Origin: Ectobius pallidus
Taxonomy: Eukaryota > Arthropoda > Insecta > Blattodea > Ectobiidae
DNA length: 64,000 nt
Reading direction: 5' to 3'
Assembly (NCBI GenBank): GCA_964059195.1
Contig: CAXKWD010000002.1
Coordinates: 152,289,042 to 152,353,041 of the forward strand
In this document: positions 1 through 10,819 of the stretch, piece after piece
Numbering within the stretch: the stretch's first letter is position 1
How the letters are laid out: each line of letters starts with the position of its first letter
Translations under genes and position numbers: made by a program
Notes under the pieces: generated by a model
Database searches by the model: none
The model's input: the letters and a program-made list of their open reading frames with translations, nothing else
What the model was told of the DNA's origin: nothing

Positions 1-2369
1 TTTGCAATTTACCTGTCTAGTTGTCTTTATTGTAATCGTACAAAGTTGGTTGCCATACCGGTTTTAAATGTGTATTAAGAGGACACATCCTAGGATGGAT
101 TTAACGAGTTTGCTCAGTAATTAAATAAAACGAATCAATAAGATTGCTGGTGCTGATTAGCATAATGAATATATCATATATACATTTATTTATGATATAA
201 ATCGTAATAACTTTTCTACTTGTCTTGTTTAAAATTAGGTCAATATTATGTCACAGTATAAGTATTAATACAGTAAGGAAACTGTGTGTTAAAAGTCCTA
301 TGACAACTTGTTAGCTGGGCGACACTAGCGCTCCATGCGGCGGTTGAGTAATACTGCATTCTCACCATATAAAATAACTTGGGAAAATGCATAAACACAT
401 AACAAAATATGTTATAATAAGAGAAAAAAATCTTCTTTCAAAACTGAATTTTAAATTTAAGAAACAATGAAGCATGTATTATATTTTAGTTAAGATCAGG
501 CACAATTTTTAAATGCCACTTACCTGTAACTTGCACTGCAGTTCCTAGGGCTATTCTTATTACAAGTTTTAATAACTTCAAGATGATTCTTGAAAAACCA
601 ATTATAACTCATTTTTATTTTTAAAAGTAGCCTAATATTACATTAGAATAGAAATGTCATCATTTTACAAAAATAATACAATATTACATAAGATACAATA
701 GAAAATTCAAATAAAAATATAGGTTTCTATCAATATTTCTCAATTTCTAATACTCCAAAACTGCTTTTAGTATACAGTCGGTACAGCAGTTTTAATTAAA
801 GAGTTCTTATTGGAATTCATAAACTGGCTGTTTTCGAAGTGTTCCAAACATAGGCGGCAATTTACATTTAAATATTTTACAGTTTTTGTTAGTAGGTCTT
901 CTCGCCGACTATTGATGACCCATTTTTTACACCTGAAATCATTACAACAATTGAAGGTAGATCGAAGCCGTAAGATACAGAAACAAAATACAATCTCAAC
1001 AATGAAGTTGAGGACGAGCAGTGTGACAAACCTATATTCAAAGGTCACTCTTTAATATAATTTATAACTTAAACGTTGATTTTAAAGGTGGGAAAAACCT
1101 TGGACTAGATACGCTTCTTAACAGTAGCCTATTTTAGGTAAGCCTATTGCTAGCCTAGGTTTGGATAATGATGTCATGTTAGTTTACTGTCGCAAACACC
1201 TTAATGGCACATGTATCCGAGAATTTATGATGTAAGATTATGTTTTCGTCATCTTTACGCCTACATCGTGTTCGAGAAAATAAATATCGTACCGCCTGTA
1301 AAATCGGCTATGTGCACTTTTTTACGAAATTGAGTTATGTGCACTGATATTCCTTAGCATTGATCCTTACAACCGGGCATGTGGATCTTTGATTGTCAGG
1401 TTTGTGCAAGCAAAGAAAAAAAATCGGCTACATGCTGCAAAATGGCCATGTGCATTAGAGCTCACATAGCCATTCTTGACTGCCAACACGGCACACATGT
1501 TTGTATACATAACCGGCCCTGACATATACATTACAATGCACATAGGAAATAAGCTGCACCGCAGCAAATATTGTGTTATCTTAAGCGATCACAATACGAC
1601 ATCCTAAATATTGTTATCTTTAACCGTGATATAGACTGCTGACATTTTCATTTCATTAGTATCTATTGTTAGAAATTACAACATAATTAAAGATAAAAAT
1701 ATTACATTAAAGTAAATGTAAACATAACCACACCAGAACATGTGTCAAGAGTAAGCCAGCAGGCATACGATAAATATTACGTATTTTTCTTCTTACCTTT
1801 CTGGATCTTTTGGGAAAGTGAAGAAATGCAATTCAGGATTTCTTCCTTTATTGTTACTGCAATTTATAGCAGAACAATAACATCCTTTCCAAACACGCAT
1901 TGCTATAAAAATTCAAGACTCCTATTTATTTCCATTCTTCCCGCAGTAGTGATTGTAGTATTACTCAATGGCCGGTAGGATCGCATGGAATCTGCGCGCG
2001 CATGTCCGTATGGCAGAAAAACGGACTGAGTTTCTTTACTGTATTAATACGTATACTGTGATTATGTCAGCTGTGAGTTCGCAGCATACTAAATTCATGA
2101 AAAATTGGAGTTAACCAGATAATAATCAATACAATAGTAGGAACGAGAAATAGTTAACCTCAAAGTTAAGTTAAGCTAACCTCAGAAAAGAATAAACACA
2201 CACAAACGGCTTGCACCGAACGGAAATCGTGTTTTAATGAATACACAATTGCTTGTTTCAATTTTCAAATAAATTAAGTTGTGAAAATAAAGAGTTTTTA
2301 TTATCTTCACTGGCAACAATACAAGTCAGTGATATCTGTGTGGTAACAATTACTACATATTGCCGAGTT
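1..2369. other. No recognisable gene; anonymous AT-rich sequence
   Basis: I see only short chance ORFs here, none with family motifs. Between about 1300 and 1545 there are several copies of a short motif like TATGTGCA or CATGTG beside CGGC (around 1308, 1336, 1378, 1449), loosely recalling the CATGTGGATGAC motif of the element at 3661-4934, but no terminal inverted repeats were found to bound it. Confidence 0.5.
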
Positions 2370-3500
2370 GACGTTTTAAGATTTATTTAAATTGGCCCGA
2401 GCCTGTAACGAGCCGTTGGAAACTATTTTTCTCTGCTTTCGGGTAGAAGTAAATTAAACAATGACGAGGCACATACGATCCCCACTCAGTTAACGATTCG
2501 GCTGAGGTTGTCGCTCAGTACTCGTTAGTGTTCTGTCGATACAAGATAACTTTTTTCTACCGAAATTATTATTGTGTTGTTATTGTTGATAAATAGAAAT
2601 GAATGACGCAAAACTGATCAAGCTTGTGAGAGAGAACATTTTTTTAAAATTAGGCTGTTTTATAATCCTTTTATCTCAATATTGGGGTTGCTTCCCAACA
2701 AAATCGAAAAGCAATAAACAAACAACTACAGAAAAATAGTGAATTTTGGGTGAAAAGTGTTATCTTGTAACAAACAATTTAGGTCTAAAATTAGAAAATT
2801 TATATAATTATTACTTCTACTATTGCTGTTATAACATTTTTCATATTAAACTTTAAAATTTGGATAGAACTTAATTTCTTTGTTTTTTACTAAAATTTGA
2901 ACAAATAAATTGTTATGTATTATTATTGTATTACCTCGTACCTTTGTATTGTAAATAGAACATGTTCTAACCTTTTATACATAATATTCTGTCATACTTC
3001 TCCAAATTATGTATTGTTTTAAGTAATTATTTAATATAAGTTTTTTCTAATATATTGAACTGAACCACCCCCGAACACAAGCTCTGCTTGTTCGGGTGTT
3101 GTATCAACTTTTTTATGTATATTTTTCGTGTAATTTAGAACAATAAATTGTAATTGTATCGACAGAACACTGATGAGTACTGAACGCCAACATAGTTTCC
3201 ACGACTCCATACCTTAAAGGTTTATTTATATAGGCCGGTGAAGGGAAAGAGTCGTAAACTGTTCTACCCTGCTTTTAAATAGATGTGACTTAAAAATTGA
3301 CGAGACACATGCGATTCCCGGAAATCCCCACTCAGTTACCGTTGCAAACGATTTGGCTGAGGCTGTCGCTTAGTACTCGTCAGTGTTCTGTCGATACAAG
3401 ATAACATTTTTTTTTTTTAAACCGAAATTCATTTTCTTTAGTTGTTGTTGATTAACAGAAATGGATGACGAAAAGCTGATTGAGCTTATGAGAGAGAAAA
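2370..3500. repeat. Duplicated segment with inverted piece, upstream of MADF-type starts
   Basis: About 250 bp before each MADF-type ATG is shared: 2370-2620 and 3225-3480 both contain GGCTGAGG-TGTCGCT, AGTACTCGT-AGTGTTCTGTC and GATACAAGATAAC just before the start codon. A third, inverted piece of the same segment lies at about 3155-3195 (GTATCGACAGAACACTGATG). A short hairpin (CCGAACA ... TGTTCGG) lies at about 3071-3096. The arrangement suggests two copies of one repeat family, the first broken by an insertion or rearrangement between about 2645 and 3155. Confidence 0.5.
2599..2740 (+). pseudogene. Broken start of a MADF-domain-like protein, copy 1
   Basis: The ATG at 2599 opens MNDAKLIKLVREN, which matches the start of the second copy at 3461 (MDDEKLIELMREK) and the usual first helix of MADF (Myb/SANT-like in Adf-1) domains. 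After about 16 residues the reading departs from the family and ends without the conserved tryptophans, so only the domain start survives. MADF proteins are sequence-specific DNA binders and are also encoded by some insect DNA transposons, so this may be a transposon gene rather than a host gene. Certain from the sequence: the two ATG contexts are homologous. Inferred: MADF identity. Confidence 0.45.
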
Positions 3501-3607
3501 CTGTATTGTATGATTTGTCCCATCCAAAATTTATGGATCTGAAGTTCATGATGTCAATTTGGCATTCAATAGGAGATGAAATGAACATTAGATCTTATAG
3601 ACCATGA
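3461..3607 (+). pseudogene. Truncated MADF-domain protein start, cut by element E1
   Basis: The 48-codon reading begins MDDEKLIELMREK, continues VLYDLSHPKFMD and reaches MMSIWHSIGDEMN, closely following the first two helices of a MADF domain (family pattern: LI..V..... LYD..H..Y.D......W..IA.E...). The match stops at about 3594, exactly where the foldback-like element E1 begins, and the frame then closes at a TGA inside E1. The simplest reading is that E1 inserted in the coding region of a MADF gene or of a transposon-borne MADF ORF. I could not find the rest of the domain beyond the right end of E1 at about 12.91 kb, so a later deletion or rearrangement is also possible. Confidence 0.6.
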
Positions 3608-3660
3608 GCCACCAATATGGAACCCTACACCCCCCTCGTGGGAATTTCCGACACATATAT

Positions 3661-4934
3661 GGGTGATTCTTCAAATACGGGAAAATTTGGAGTGTGTAAA
3701 ATCCAAATTTTTTACTTTGTTTAAAAAATCTCAAAAAAATCACAAAAATACTTCAGGGGTTACTTGATTATAATATGACACCAGCAGAGATTAAATGTTT
3801 ATATTCTTATTTATTTTAATTTCTTTGTTTTTTTAAAGCCATGTGGATGACATCCGTGTACATGTGGATGGCAGAAGGCCACATTAATGACTAACTTTGG
3901 CAACAATCTGCTTTTCTTTATGTGATTTCATATTTTTCTAAGCATACTTCAGTTGATTTTGCATCAAATTTGCAAATTTGTGTGCATACTCCGGAATTAA
4001 TGTAATTTTAACGAGACTGTGTTTTTATGGTTTTGGGGGAGGGGGGAATCAAGCAGAAATTCATTTAATCAGTTTTAAGATCTTAAGTACAGGTTACAGA
4101 CACTGCAAACACAATAGTATCCTACATTTATCATCTACATGACTTTGAGAGTCATCCACATACCCCTTCATGAGACATGTGGATGACACAAAAATCAGGC
4201 ATGTGGATGACAAAAAAGGAGTTTAAGTGGTCTCAGCAAGCCATTTCTAAACCTCTGTAGGCTCAACTTCAGCCAGGTACTTTGAATTGGAAGGTTTATC
4301 ATAGTGCATAATCAAATTTAATTAATATTCACTTTCTGCCTACTTTCTAGAAGCCATGTTAATGACGGGGAATAAAAACGTTTTCCTTGAAAATGATACA
4401 AAGTCCTGTGTTAATCCCAAACTGTTTGTAAGCAAGCAAAATTCAACCTTACAATTCAACCACAAGCTGCCCTGTTCGCTTTCTAACACTGTTGCCGGTT
4501 TTACAAATTTCTCATTCCTGCAGAAAAAAATGCCATTCTTTTCAGCCATGTGGATGACCAAAAACCCTTGGGACATTCTTTATGTTCATTAGGTGGGGTG
4601 ACAATTTTATTTCATTTTATTTTTTAGGGGTTAATATTCTTCACCCATTCATACTCATTGACAGGAAAAAAATTGAAAAGGAAATAACATTTTGTTTTGT
4701 GGAAAAATGCATTAGAATATACAAAACCGAGGTTTGGGACAGGGCATGTGGATGACATTTCATTGAATTAGATTCGATTTTGGAATATCAGAATTTAAAG
4801 TTAGTGACATTTCAAACTGACAGTTGTAGTATGGAATTTGTAGAAACAAACTTTTATTTTAATTTTTTTTAAGTTGAATTTGAAGGGAAATATCACTCCG
4901 GAACGCAAATTTTGCCGTATTTGAAGAATCACCC
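3661..4934. mobile_element. 1.27 kb TIR element with eight CATGTGGATGAC-type motifs
   Basis: Left end GGGTGATTCTTCAAATACGG (3661-3680) is exactly repeated in inverted form at 4915-4934. The element interrupts E1 just inside its left end: flanks are ...ACACATATAT and ATATATTTTATG..., and the corresponding uninterrupted sequence is seen at about 47270-47290 in E2, giving an ATAT to ATATAT target duplication. No transposase ORF is visible, so it is non-autonomous. The interior has eight copies of CATGTGGATGAC or close variants at 3840, 3861, 4151 (inverted), 4176, 4200, 4355 (variant), 4547 and 4745. Confidence 0.8.
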
Positions 4935-5500
4935 ATATATTTTATGTTGGTATTGCCATCTAGTTTAAGTTTTTAGTTGTTTGCCCCTTATCAATTACAG
5001 CATTTACCCGGAAAACGACGGAAATCCGAAGAAAATAAATTTGTTTTAATTTTTCATTGTTCTTTGCTCCTAATATTCCCAGGGAATTTCTGACTCACAC
5101 ATTTTGGTTGGTTGGTATTGCCATCTAGTTTAAGGTTTCAGTTGTTTGCCCCTTACAACATATCCCCGGAAAACCACGTATATACGGAGAAAATGACTAT
5201 GTTTTATTTTTCAAATTTTTGTTCTTTGCTCCTAATATTCAAAGGGAATTTGTGACTCATATGCTTTTTTGTTGGTATTGCCATCTAGACTAAGGGGTCA
5301 GTTGTTTTCCTCTTATCAATACAGCATATCTCCGGTAAACACCGAAAACCACGAAAATCCGGAGGAAATGAGTTTGTTTTAATTTTTTAGAAATCTTTGC
5401 TCTTGATACTAATATTTCCAGGGAATTTCTGAATCATACTTTTTGTTGCTATTGCCATACAGTTTAAGGTTTCAGTGGTTTTCTCTTTACTTATTACAGC
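4935..5500 (+). repeat. Left arm of E1: about 3.3 tandem units, ~160-175 bp
   Basis: Each unit begins GTTGGTATTGCCATCTAG, passes through GTTGTTTGCCCCTTATCAAT, a GC-rich CCGGAAA...CCGGAG core, then TTTGTTTTAATTTTT, TTCTTTGCTCCTAATATT and GGGAATTTCTGACTCA. Unit starts are at about 4946, 5113, 5272 and 5447. The last unit runs into the coding fragment at TTACAGC|ATGAC. Confidence 0.85.
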
Positions 5501-5962
5501 ATGACAAAGAATACTGGAAAAAAAAATCCTGATGCTGAAGGAATGAAAGCGATTGAAAACCTGGCAGAACACCCGTCATGTTCTAATTTGACATATGTAT
5601 ATGATAATATATTTTGCCAAACCTTCCACAGTCTCTACCAAACTTTCTTGACTGAAATTAGAGAAGGGACATTGGGTAAAACAGCACAATTTTGGATTGA
5701 TAATAAGGACAAAGTGTAATTGATTTTGAGATTTCAGCGAGCAACTAAAGAAATCAACTTTGACTTACACCTGGCATGTTTAGAAGATATGATTCCCCTT
5801 TTCTTTGCATGTGACCATCACAAAATTATTTTATACCCGATATCTCGTAGTCCACATACTCACCCTTTTGAACCTGCAAAGGACACACCTGAAGCAGGTT
5901 ATTTCGCAATAACGGTTTTAGTGACTGTAGATCACAAGTTCCGAGTTCTAGAAATTCTGTGG
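5501..5962 (+). pseudogene. 5' part of the coding fragment carried by E1
   Basis: Reading on the plus strand gives HDKEYWKKNPDAEGMKAIEN ... TFLTEIREGTLGKTAQFW ... LILRFQRATKEINFDLHLAC LEDMIPLFFACDHH and continues, after a frame change, toward SSRNSV. The same fragment occurs inverted in E2 at about 51950-52440. The signature resembles a conserved but uncharacterised protein family that I recall as common in invertebrate repeats (typical core: F.AYDH.NYARYLPVY, then a DQTIEQ..NR motif). No start codon fits the homology at the left edge, since the arm unit abuts the coding sequence, so this looks like a captured internal exon. A stop after NKDKV and at least one frameshift break it. Its reading resumes at 10115 after the hAT insertion. 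Function is unknown. Confidence 0.6.
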
Positions 5963-6109
5963 CAGGGTTGGAATGTTTAAAACAAAACGTTTAAAACAAG
6001 TGCTTGTGTTTTTTTTTTAAGTTTGTTTAAAACGTTTTAAACAATCTGTTTTAAACATTTTTTTTAGCATATGTTTAAATCATTTGTTAATTGCATGTTA
6101 TATTTAATT

Positions 6110-6735
6110 ATGAAGACAATTTACATTTTGTCAAGTCAGTGACACCCTGTTAGTGTTGTAAACAGAAAAAAAAAAAAAAAAAGCTAGGGCCAGAATACCA
6201 GAAAATCATGTGATCCTTTTCCTCTAGACTTCTCTATCCTCTGTCGCCAGCTTCCAGTTTCTGATTTTGAGTAATTGATTTGAATTTTTTCTGACTGCAT
6301 CCTACCATTTTGTGGTCTTCCTTTTTAAAGAAAGAGATTATTAATATTAAATATTGAATGTGTCAATTTGGCAACACTGCAGTAGGATATCCCTAGTAAG
6401 TTTGATAATGTAAGGCGGCTAAGACCACATAAAGCATGGTGAAAGTCAATCATCAGTTGAGCAGTAAAGGCAGTAATTAAACAGTAGTTGGTATTATTTT
6501 TTATTAATCATGAACTATTAAATCGTAAACAAATACTACTGGTACAAAATGTATTTTCAAATACTATTAAGTCTACTACTCGTAAATCTTGAACATCTTA
6601 GCACAGGGTGTCATTGGATTGACAAAATGTAAATTGTCTGCATAATTAAATTTAACACCCAATTAAAAAGTGTTATAAACATATGCTAAAAAATGTTTAA
6701 AACAAATTGTTTAAAAAGTTTTAAACATTTCAACT
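6110..6735. repeat. Inverted repeat inside the 5963-10114 hAT element
   Basis: GACAATTTACATTTTGTCAA followed by GTGACACCCTGT (about 6115-6150) is repeated inverted at about 6603-6645 (ACAGGGTGTCATTGG then GACAAAATGTAAATTGTC). The flanking GTTTTAAACATTTTTT/AGCATATGTTTA stretch (about 6045-6075) is likewise inverted at about 6680-6735. The left third of the hAT element can therefore fold into a long hairpin with a loop of about 450 bp. Confidence 0.75.
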
Positions 6736-7145
6736 GTATAAATATATATATACACATATATAGACAGTAAAACCTGTCTAAAAGACCACCCCTCTTTAGC
6801 AACCACCTCCTTTAAAGACCAATTTTTCTAGGAACCGACAGTAAAACCCATAAGACCAATGTTATTTGTACCCCTATTAAATGACCACCCCTCTCCCCGA
6901 CCAACGACCAGAGTTTCATTTTCATAAAACTCCTCTATAACGACCAAAATCGTAAAAAATATTTACTCAAATGGTAGGCATTAATCAGCATTTGAACAGA
7001 AATACTGATATGGGCACTGCAAGACGTCACTTCAATTTTCAATACAGTGCTTTTTACAATTGTGATGAACAGAAATGTGAATATGGTTGAACAATGCTTT
7101 GGGGCTGTTTTCCCTTTCGCGTTCTGAGAAATACCTTACAGTAGA

Positions 7146-9365
7146 CAGCGTGGGTCGGCAACCTGCGGCTCTTTGGATGTGAAGCTGCGGCTCTTTAGTT
7201 CCATACGCAAATATTATTTAAATTATAAAAAAAAAATTAAAAATCGTTCTGAATCGATTAACGAGGATTAGGCACCGATTCTATCTCTCAGCCACTTGTA
7301 TTCACTTTTCACCGCAACCCCTCCCCCGTGACACGCGTCGTCACTGTCGTCAGTCCGTCGGAAGCTCGCGAATGACGCCGTCGTCGGATGTTTCTATGCA
7401 GGTTTTAATTCGCTTTTGACGCAAGACAATTTGGCGTCTTCACCAGTGCTTTGGCTGTGACGTATAGTTTGTTGTTTCAAGAAAAAGAGTTAGAAGCGAA
7501 TTATGTTATCAAAGTTATGTATGTAGTCATATATATAATATAATAATAAAAAACCGAAGTAAGGGTAGGTAAAATAATAAGTATTATATTTTTAAAATAC
7601 ATATTATACATATTTTTTTCCAAATAAGATACCTAACTACTTATTGAAGTCAATAAGAATTGTCAAAAAAGAAACAAAGTACTACTGTTGGATATTACCG
7701 CGAAAGTGTTTTTATTAATATATATATTTAATAAATTACCTATTTTATTATTTATCTATTTTATAGCTTTTTGTCAGGTATATGTCTTTCCAAGGTCCAA
7801 AAGAAGAACTTCTAGGATTGCTACCGCTCTCGGGTCAAACTAGAGGGGAAGATATAGCGAATGCCGTGCAAAAATGCTTTGAAGACAATAAGATCGTTTT
7901 AAATAAAATCGTTTCAATAGCAACTGATGGAGCCAGAAGTATGACAGGAAAAAATAAGGGGCAACAACGATTCTTCACAGCAAAATAAACCACGAAAATC
8001 TTACGTTTCACTGCATAATACACCAAGAAGCGCTTTGTGCCCAAACATTTCCGGCCGAAATAGTTGAGGTCATGAATTTGGTAATCAAGATTGTTAACAG
8101 CATCTTGTCAAAAGCACTCTACCATCGTCAGTTTAAAGAATTCTTAAACGAAATGGAGACTCAGTATTCCGACCTCCTTCTTCACAATAAAGTGCGATGG
8201 CTTTCCAAAGGTAAGATGTTGAAACGTTTTGCTTTGTGCTTGAATGAAATAAATACATCCCTAAATGAAAAAGGCATTAATCACTCTGAATTAGAGAACG
8301 ACAAATGGTTGCAAAAATTTTACTTTATGGTGGATATCACAGCGAAATTAAATGAGCTGAATCTAAAACTGCAAGGAAAGGGAAACCCAGCCTATGTTTT
8401 GGTAGAAGAATTGGTTTGTTTTGAAGAAAAATTAATTCTTTTCATTTTCATTTCCCAAAGCAATATCGTGATAAAACCAGTGCAACTGTTGACACGAATT
8501 ACTTCAGCACAGTTATAAAAAAAAATTAAAGATGAATTTGCTGACAGATTTGAGCAATTCAAAGCCAACAAAACTACTCTAGCATTCATAGTAAATCCTC
8601 TCAACACAAATAGTAACGAAATCCACATTGAGCCATTTGGAATTGATACTGGATCTCTAGAAATGCAATTGATCGATTTAAAAAGTAAAGCTTTGTGGAG
8701 TGGAAAATTTAGAGTTGAAAAGCAAGTTGGAAGAGTTGGAGGTTCAGAAATGCATGCACGTAACGCAACAAAAGTGGACAGCTTTAAAAGAAATGCCGCG
8801 AGTTGAGGCACTTATATTCGACGCATGGAATAGTCTTCCAGATTGCTATACAGTGAGGTGAAGAAGTTGGCATTTGGAGTGCTGACTATCTTCGGATCGA
8901 CATATTCGTGCGAGCAAGCGTTCTCTCGCATGAATATAATTAAAAGTAAAGTAAGAAGCCAACAAAGAAATGAAAATTTAGAGCCGTGTTTGAAACTTAA
9001 AACAACAAGTTATGAGCCAAATTTATCCAATCTTTCTAAAACCATGCAAAGCCAACGCTTCCATTGAATTTGTTTGCTCAATTGTTTGTTATTGAAGTAC
9101 AAGTTAGTGTTGTAAGTAAATGTTTAATTGTTTAAATTTTTTACTTAAATAATAAGCAATTATCTAATTTGAAAAACACTACTTATATATGAATAAATAG
9201 ATATTTTTTCTTAGGAATAAATAGATTAGTTTTTTATCTAAAAACTTCATTTTTGCGAGTACTAGTTATTGTTGGCAAGAAAAAATTTTGTGGCTCTTTA
9301 AAAACTTTGAAATTATGTAAATTGTAATTTTTGGCTCTTCCGACTCAAAAGGTTGCCGACCCCTG
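7146..9365 (+). mobile_element. hAT element, TIR CAG..GGTCGGCAACC
   Basis: The left end CAGCGTGGGTCGGCAACCTG at 7146 is matched by inverted GGTTGCCGACCCCTG ending at 9365. GCGGCTCTTTGG and TGGCTCTTT motifs follow each terminus, as in hAT elements with GGCTCTT sub-terminal repeats. It encodes the broken transposase at 7782-9067. The 8-bp flanks (ACAGTAGA and GCCTAGGC) do not match, so the target duplication has decayed or one boundary is shifted. Confidence 0.7.
7782..9067 (+). pseudogene. Degenerate hAT transposase (GTF2IRD2/ZBED-like group)
   Basis: Segments in order: 7782-7988 with [18 protein letters not shown], the DDE-domain strand carrying the second catalytic Asp region; then about 7988-8518 in another frame with [34 protein letters not shown] and [12 protein letters not shown], the helical insert region; then 8843-9067 with SEVKKLAFGVLTIFGSTYSC EQAFSRMNIIKSK, the C-terminal hAT dimerisation block. 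Stops and frameshifts separate them (for example at 7988 and 8516), and the N-terminal BED-type zinc finger is not recognisable. Motifs such as ATDGA, H..H.E.LC and W.S.G..L.R are those of hAT transposases related to GTF2IRD2 and SCAND3-type domesticated proteins. Non-functional. Confidence 0.75.
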
Positions 9366-10114
9366 GCCTAGGCTAATAGTACCGTACAGCACGCGGCGTG
9401 AACAGGACACATTCCAATCTCCTACCTCTGGCCTGCTTGTTTCAATACCCTCACAATTCATGCCTTTATTATCTACATGATCGCCGAGACTCAGAGGGGT
9501 AATTCTATTTCTTATGAAAACGTTTATTGAGTGGACATGAGGGGGTTTCTGAAATTCTCAATTCTAAGAAATGTGCTGGACGAGTCCCTTTCATTGTCCT
9601 CCAAGTGAAATGTAATGTAGGGAAAATAGACGTGTATTTCTTTTCCTGGAAAACATTACCCCTTTATACTGTAAATAGAGGCTGGGTGTTCTTGGCCTGC
9701 ATAGATTAAAGTGTGTTACATAATACACCTCCTGTATTGTACCGTATTTATTCCATTGTATTTTCAGTTTCAAGACATAAAAATGCATTCTCCCTATTAA
9801 GAGACCACCCCTCTTAAAGACCACTTTTTTGTGGAACCAGTGATGGTCGTTATATAGAGGTTTTACTGTATATACATATATATGTGTGTATATGTATATA
9901 ATAGGCCCTATACATTAAAATGGTTGATTTAAACAAAATGAACAATTTAAACTTTTTTTTAAACAAACAACATTGTTGTAAACATAAAAAACACGTTTAA
10001 AACAACCAACATTGTTGTTCACATATAAAACGTTTTAAACAAAAAAAAAATGTTTTAAACAAAAAATACTTTTTTTTTTCTTTAAAAAAAAAAACATGTT
10101 TCTTTCCAACCCTG

Positions 10115-10420
10115 TTCTGTGTTCAACACAATAGAACAATCAATCGTTATGGCAAATGTACCGGCGGAATAGTGGGTTACAGCAGAAATTTCTGAGCATA
10201 TGCACGATGGTGTATTACAAGACATGAACGTGCTACGTAAATACGTAGAGTTGTCATTTGAAAAAGAAAGTATGTTACATACCACAGATGCCTCTCACCG
10301 TGAATGGAAAAATATATAGTTAATTATTTCAAGGAAAACTAAGAGATGATCTTTACAATATAATGGATATAAATAAATCTTCTTTAAGTAAAAATTTGAT
10401 TGAAATAGGAATGAATTCGA
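10115..10420 (+). pseudogene. 3' part of the E1 coding fragment
   Basis: Continues the reading broken at 5962: TIEQSINRYGKCTGGIVGYS, RNF, a TGA, AYARWCITRHERAT, then a decayed stretch to about 10420 that could read LFQGKLRDDLYNIM. The T.EQ..NR....GG..G.S and A..RW...RH motifs fit the same uncharacterised repeat-associated protein family as 5501-5962. The coding fragment ends where the right arm begins (TAATTTCCTCCGGATTTCC). E2 lacks this 3' part: its copy stops near the LEILW position, so the two elements carry different extents of the same captured gene. Confidence 0.55.
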
Positions 10421-10531
10421 GAAAAGTAATTTCCTCCGGATTTCCGTGGTTTCCGGGGATTTTCTGTAATTGATAACGGGAAAACAACTGAAACCTTAAT
10501 CTAGATGAGAATATTATAGGAGAAAAACTCA

Positions 10532-10603
10532 TCCGACACTGGGACTTCAACCCAGGACATTTGGCTATTCGCGCCAATGCTCTACCAACTGAGCTAAGCC
10601 GGA
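10532..10603 (-). tRNA. tRNA-like sequence, Phe(GAA)-like anticodon position
   Basis: On the minus strand the 72-nt cloverleaf has acceptor TCCGGCT/TGTCGGA (last pair mismatched), D stem GCTC/GAGC, anticodon stem TTGGC/GCCAA and T stem CTGGG/CCCAG. The loop GCGAATA places GAA at the anticodon but has C instead of U at position 33, which argues against a working tRNA. One T-loop base differs from the sister copies. Probably the pol III head of a short repeat. Confidence 0.5.
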
Positions 10604-10747
10604 GTTCAATTCACAGCGCCAGATGGAACCTCTCTCCTATGACTGATTGCCCTTATGGTCTACCTCATAGACAGACAAGTTATGTCATATGCAGTACTGT
10701 GAGGCACACTAAGTAGTGATTTTTGTGACTGGCGCAGTGAATTGAAC

Positions 10748-10819
10748 TCCGGCTTAGCTCAGTTGGTAGAGCATTGGCGCGAATAGCCAAAGGCCCTGGG
10801 TTCAAGTCCCAGTGTCGGA
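10748..10819 (+). tRNA. tRNA-like sequence, Phe(GAA)-like anticodon position
   Basis: Same 72-nt cloverleaf as 10532-10603, in opposite orientation. The A-box TAGCTCAGTTGGTAGAG and B-box GGGTTCAAGTCCC are intact. A T5 run follows six bases after the 3' end (GGAATTTTTCTCC), a plausible RNA polymerase III terminator. Anticodon loop GCGAATA has C33. Confidence 0.5.

Larger units (their letters stand above)
6765..9868. mobile_element. TIR element CAGTAAAACC..., probable Tc1/mariner-pogo type
   Basis: The left end CAGTAAAACCTGTCT with AAAGACCACCCCTCTTTAGC is matched inverted on the right by AGAGACCACCCCTCTTAAAG and GAGGTTTTACTG|TA. The right flank is TA; the left flank is GA, probably a mutated TA duplication. 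TIRs rich in AAAGACCA/CGACCA with CAGTAAAACCTC ends are known from pogo-like elements, which insert at TA. No pogo-type transposase is visible; the interior is occupied by a hAT element at 7146-9365. Confidence 0.6.
5963..10114. mobile_element. hAT-type element, TIR CAGGGTTGGAA, inserted in the E1 gene
   Basis: Ends are CAGGGTTGGAATG (5963) and the inverted CTTTCCAACCCTG (to 10114). Flanks TTCTGTGG (5955-5962) and TTCTGTGT (10115-10122) form an 8-bp target duplication with one mismatch, as expected for hAT. Joining the flanks restores the coding frame SSRNSVFNTIEQSINR, which confirms both ends. The sub-terminal sequence is rich in GTTTAAAAC repeats. The body is mostly a later insertion (6765-9868). 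No transposase of its own is visible, so it was probably non-autonomous. Confidence 0.8.

Noticed and set aside
767..1055. Overlapping 81-93 codon open frames on both strands
   Set aside because: No motif, no conserved composition, and both strands equally open; expected by chance in AT-rich DNA.
4935..5500. CRISPR-like array
   Set aside because: Units are contiguous tandem repeats of 160-180 bp without spacers, in an evidently eukaryotic sequence.
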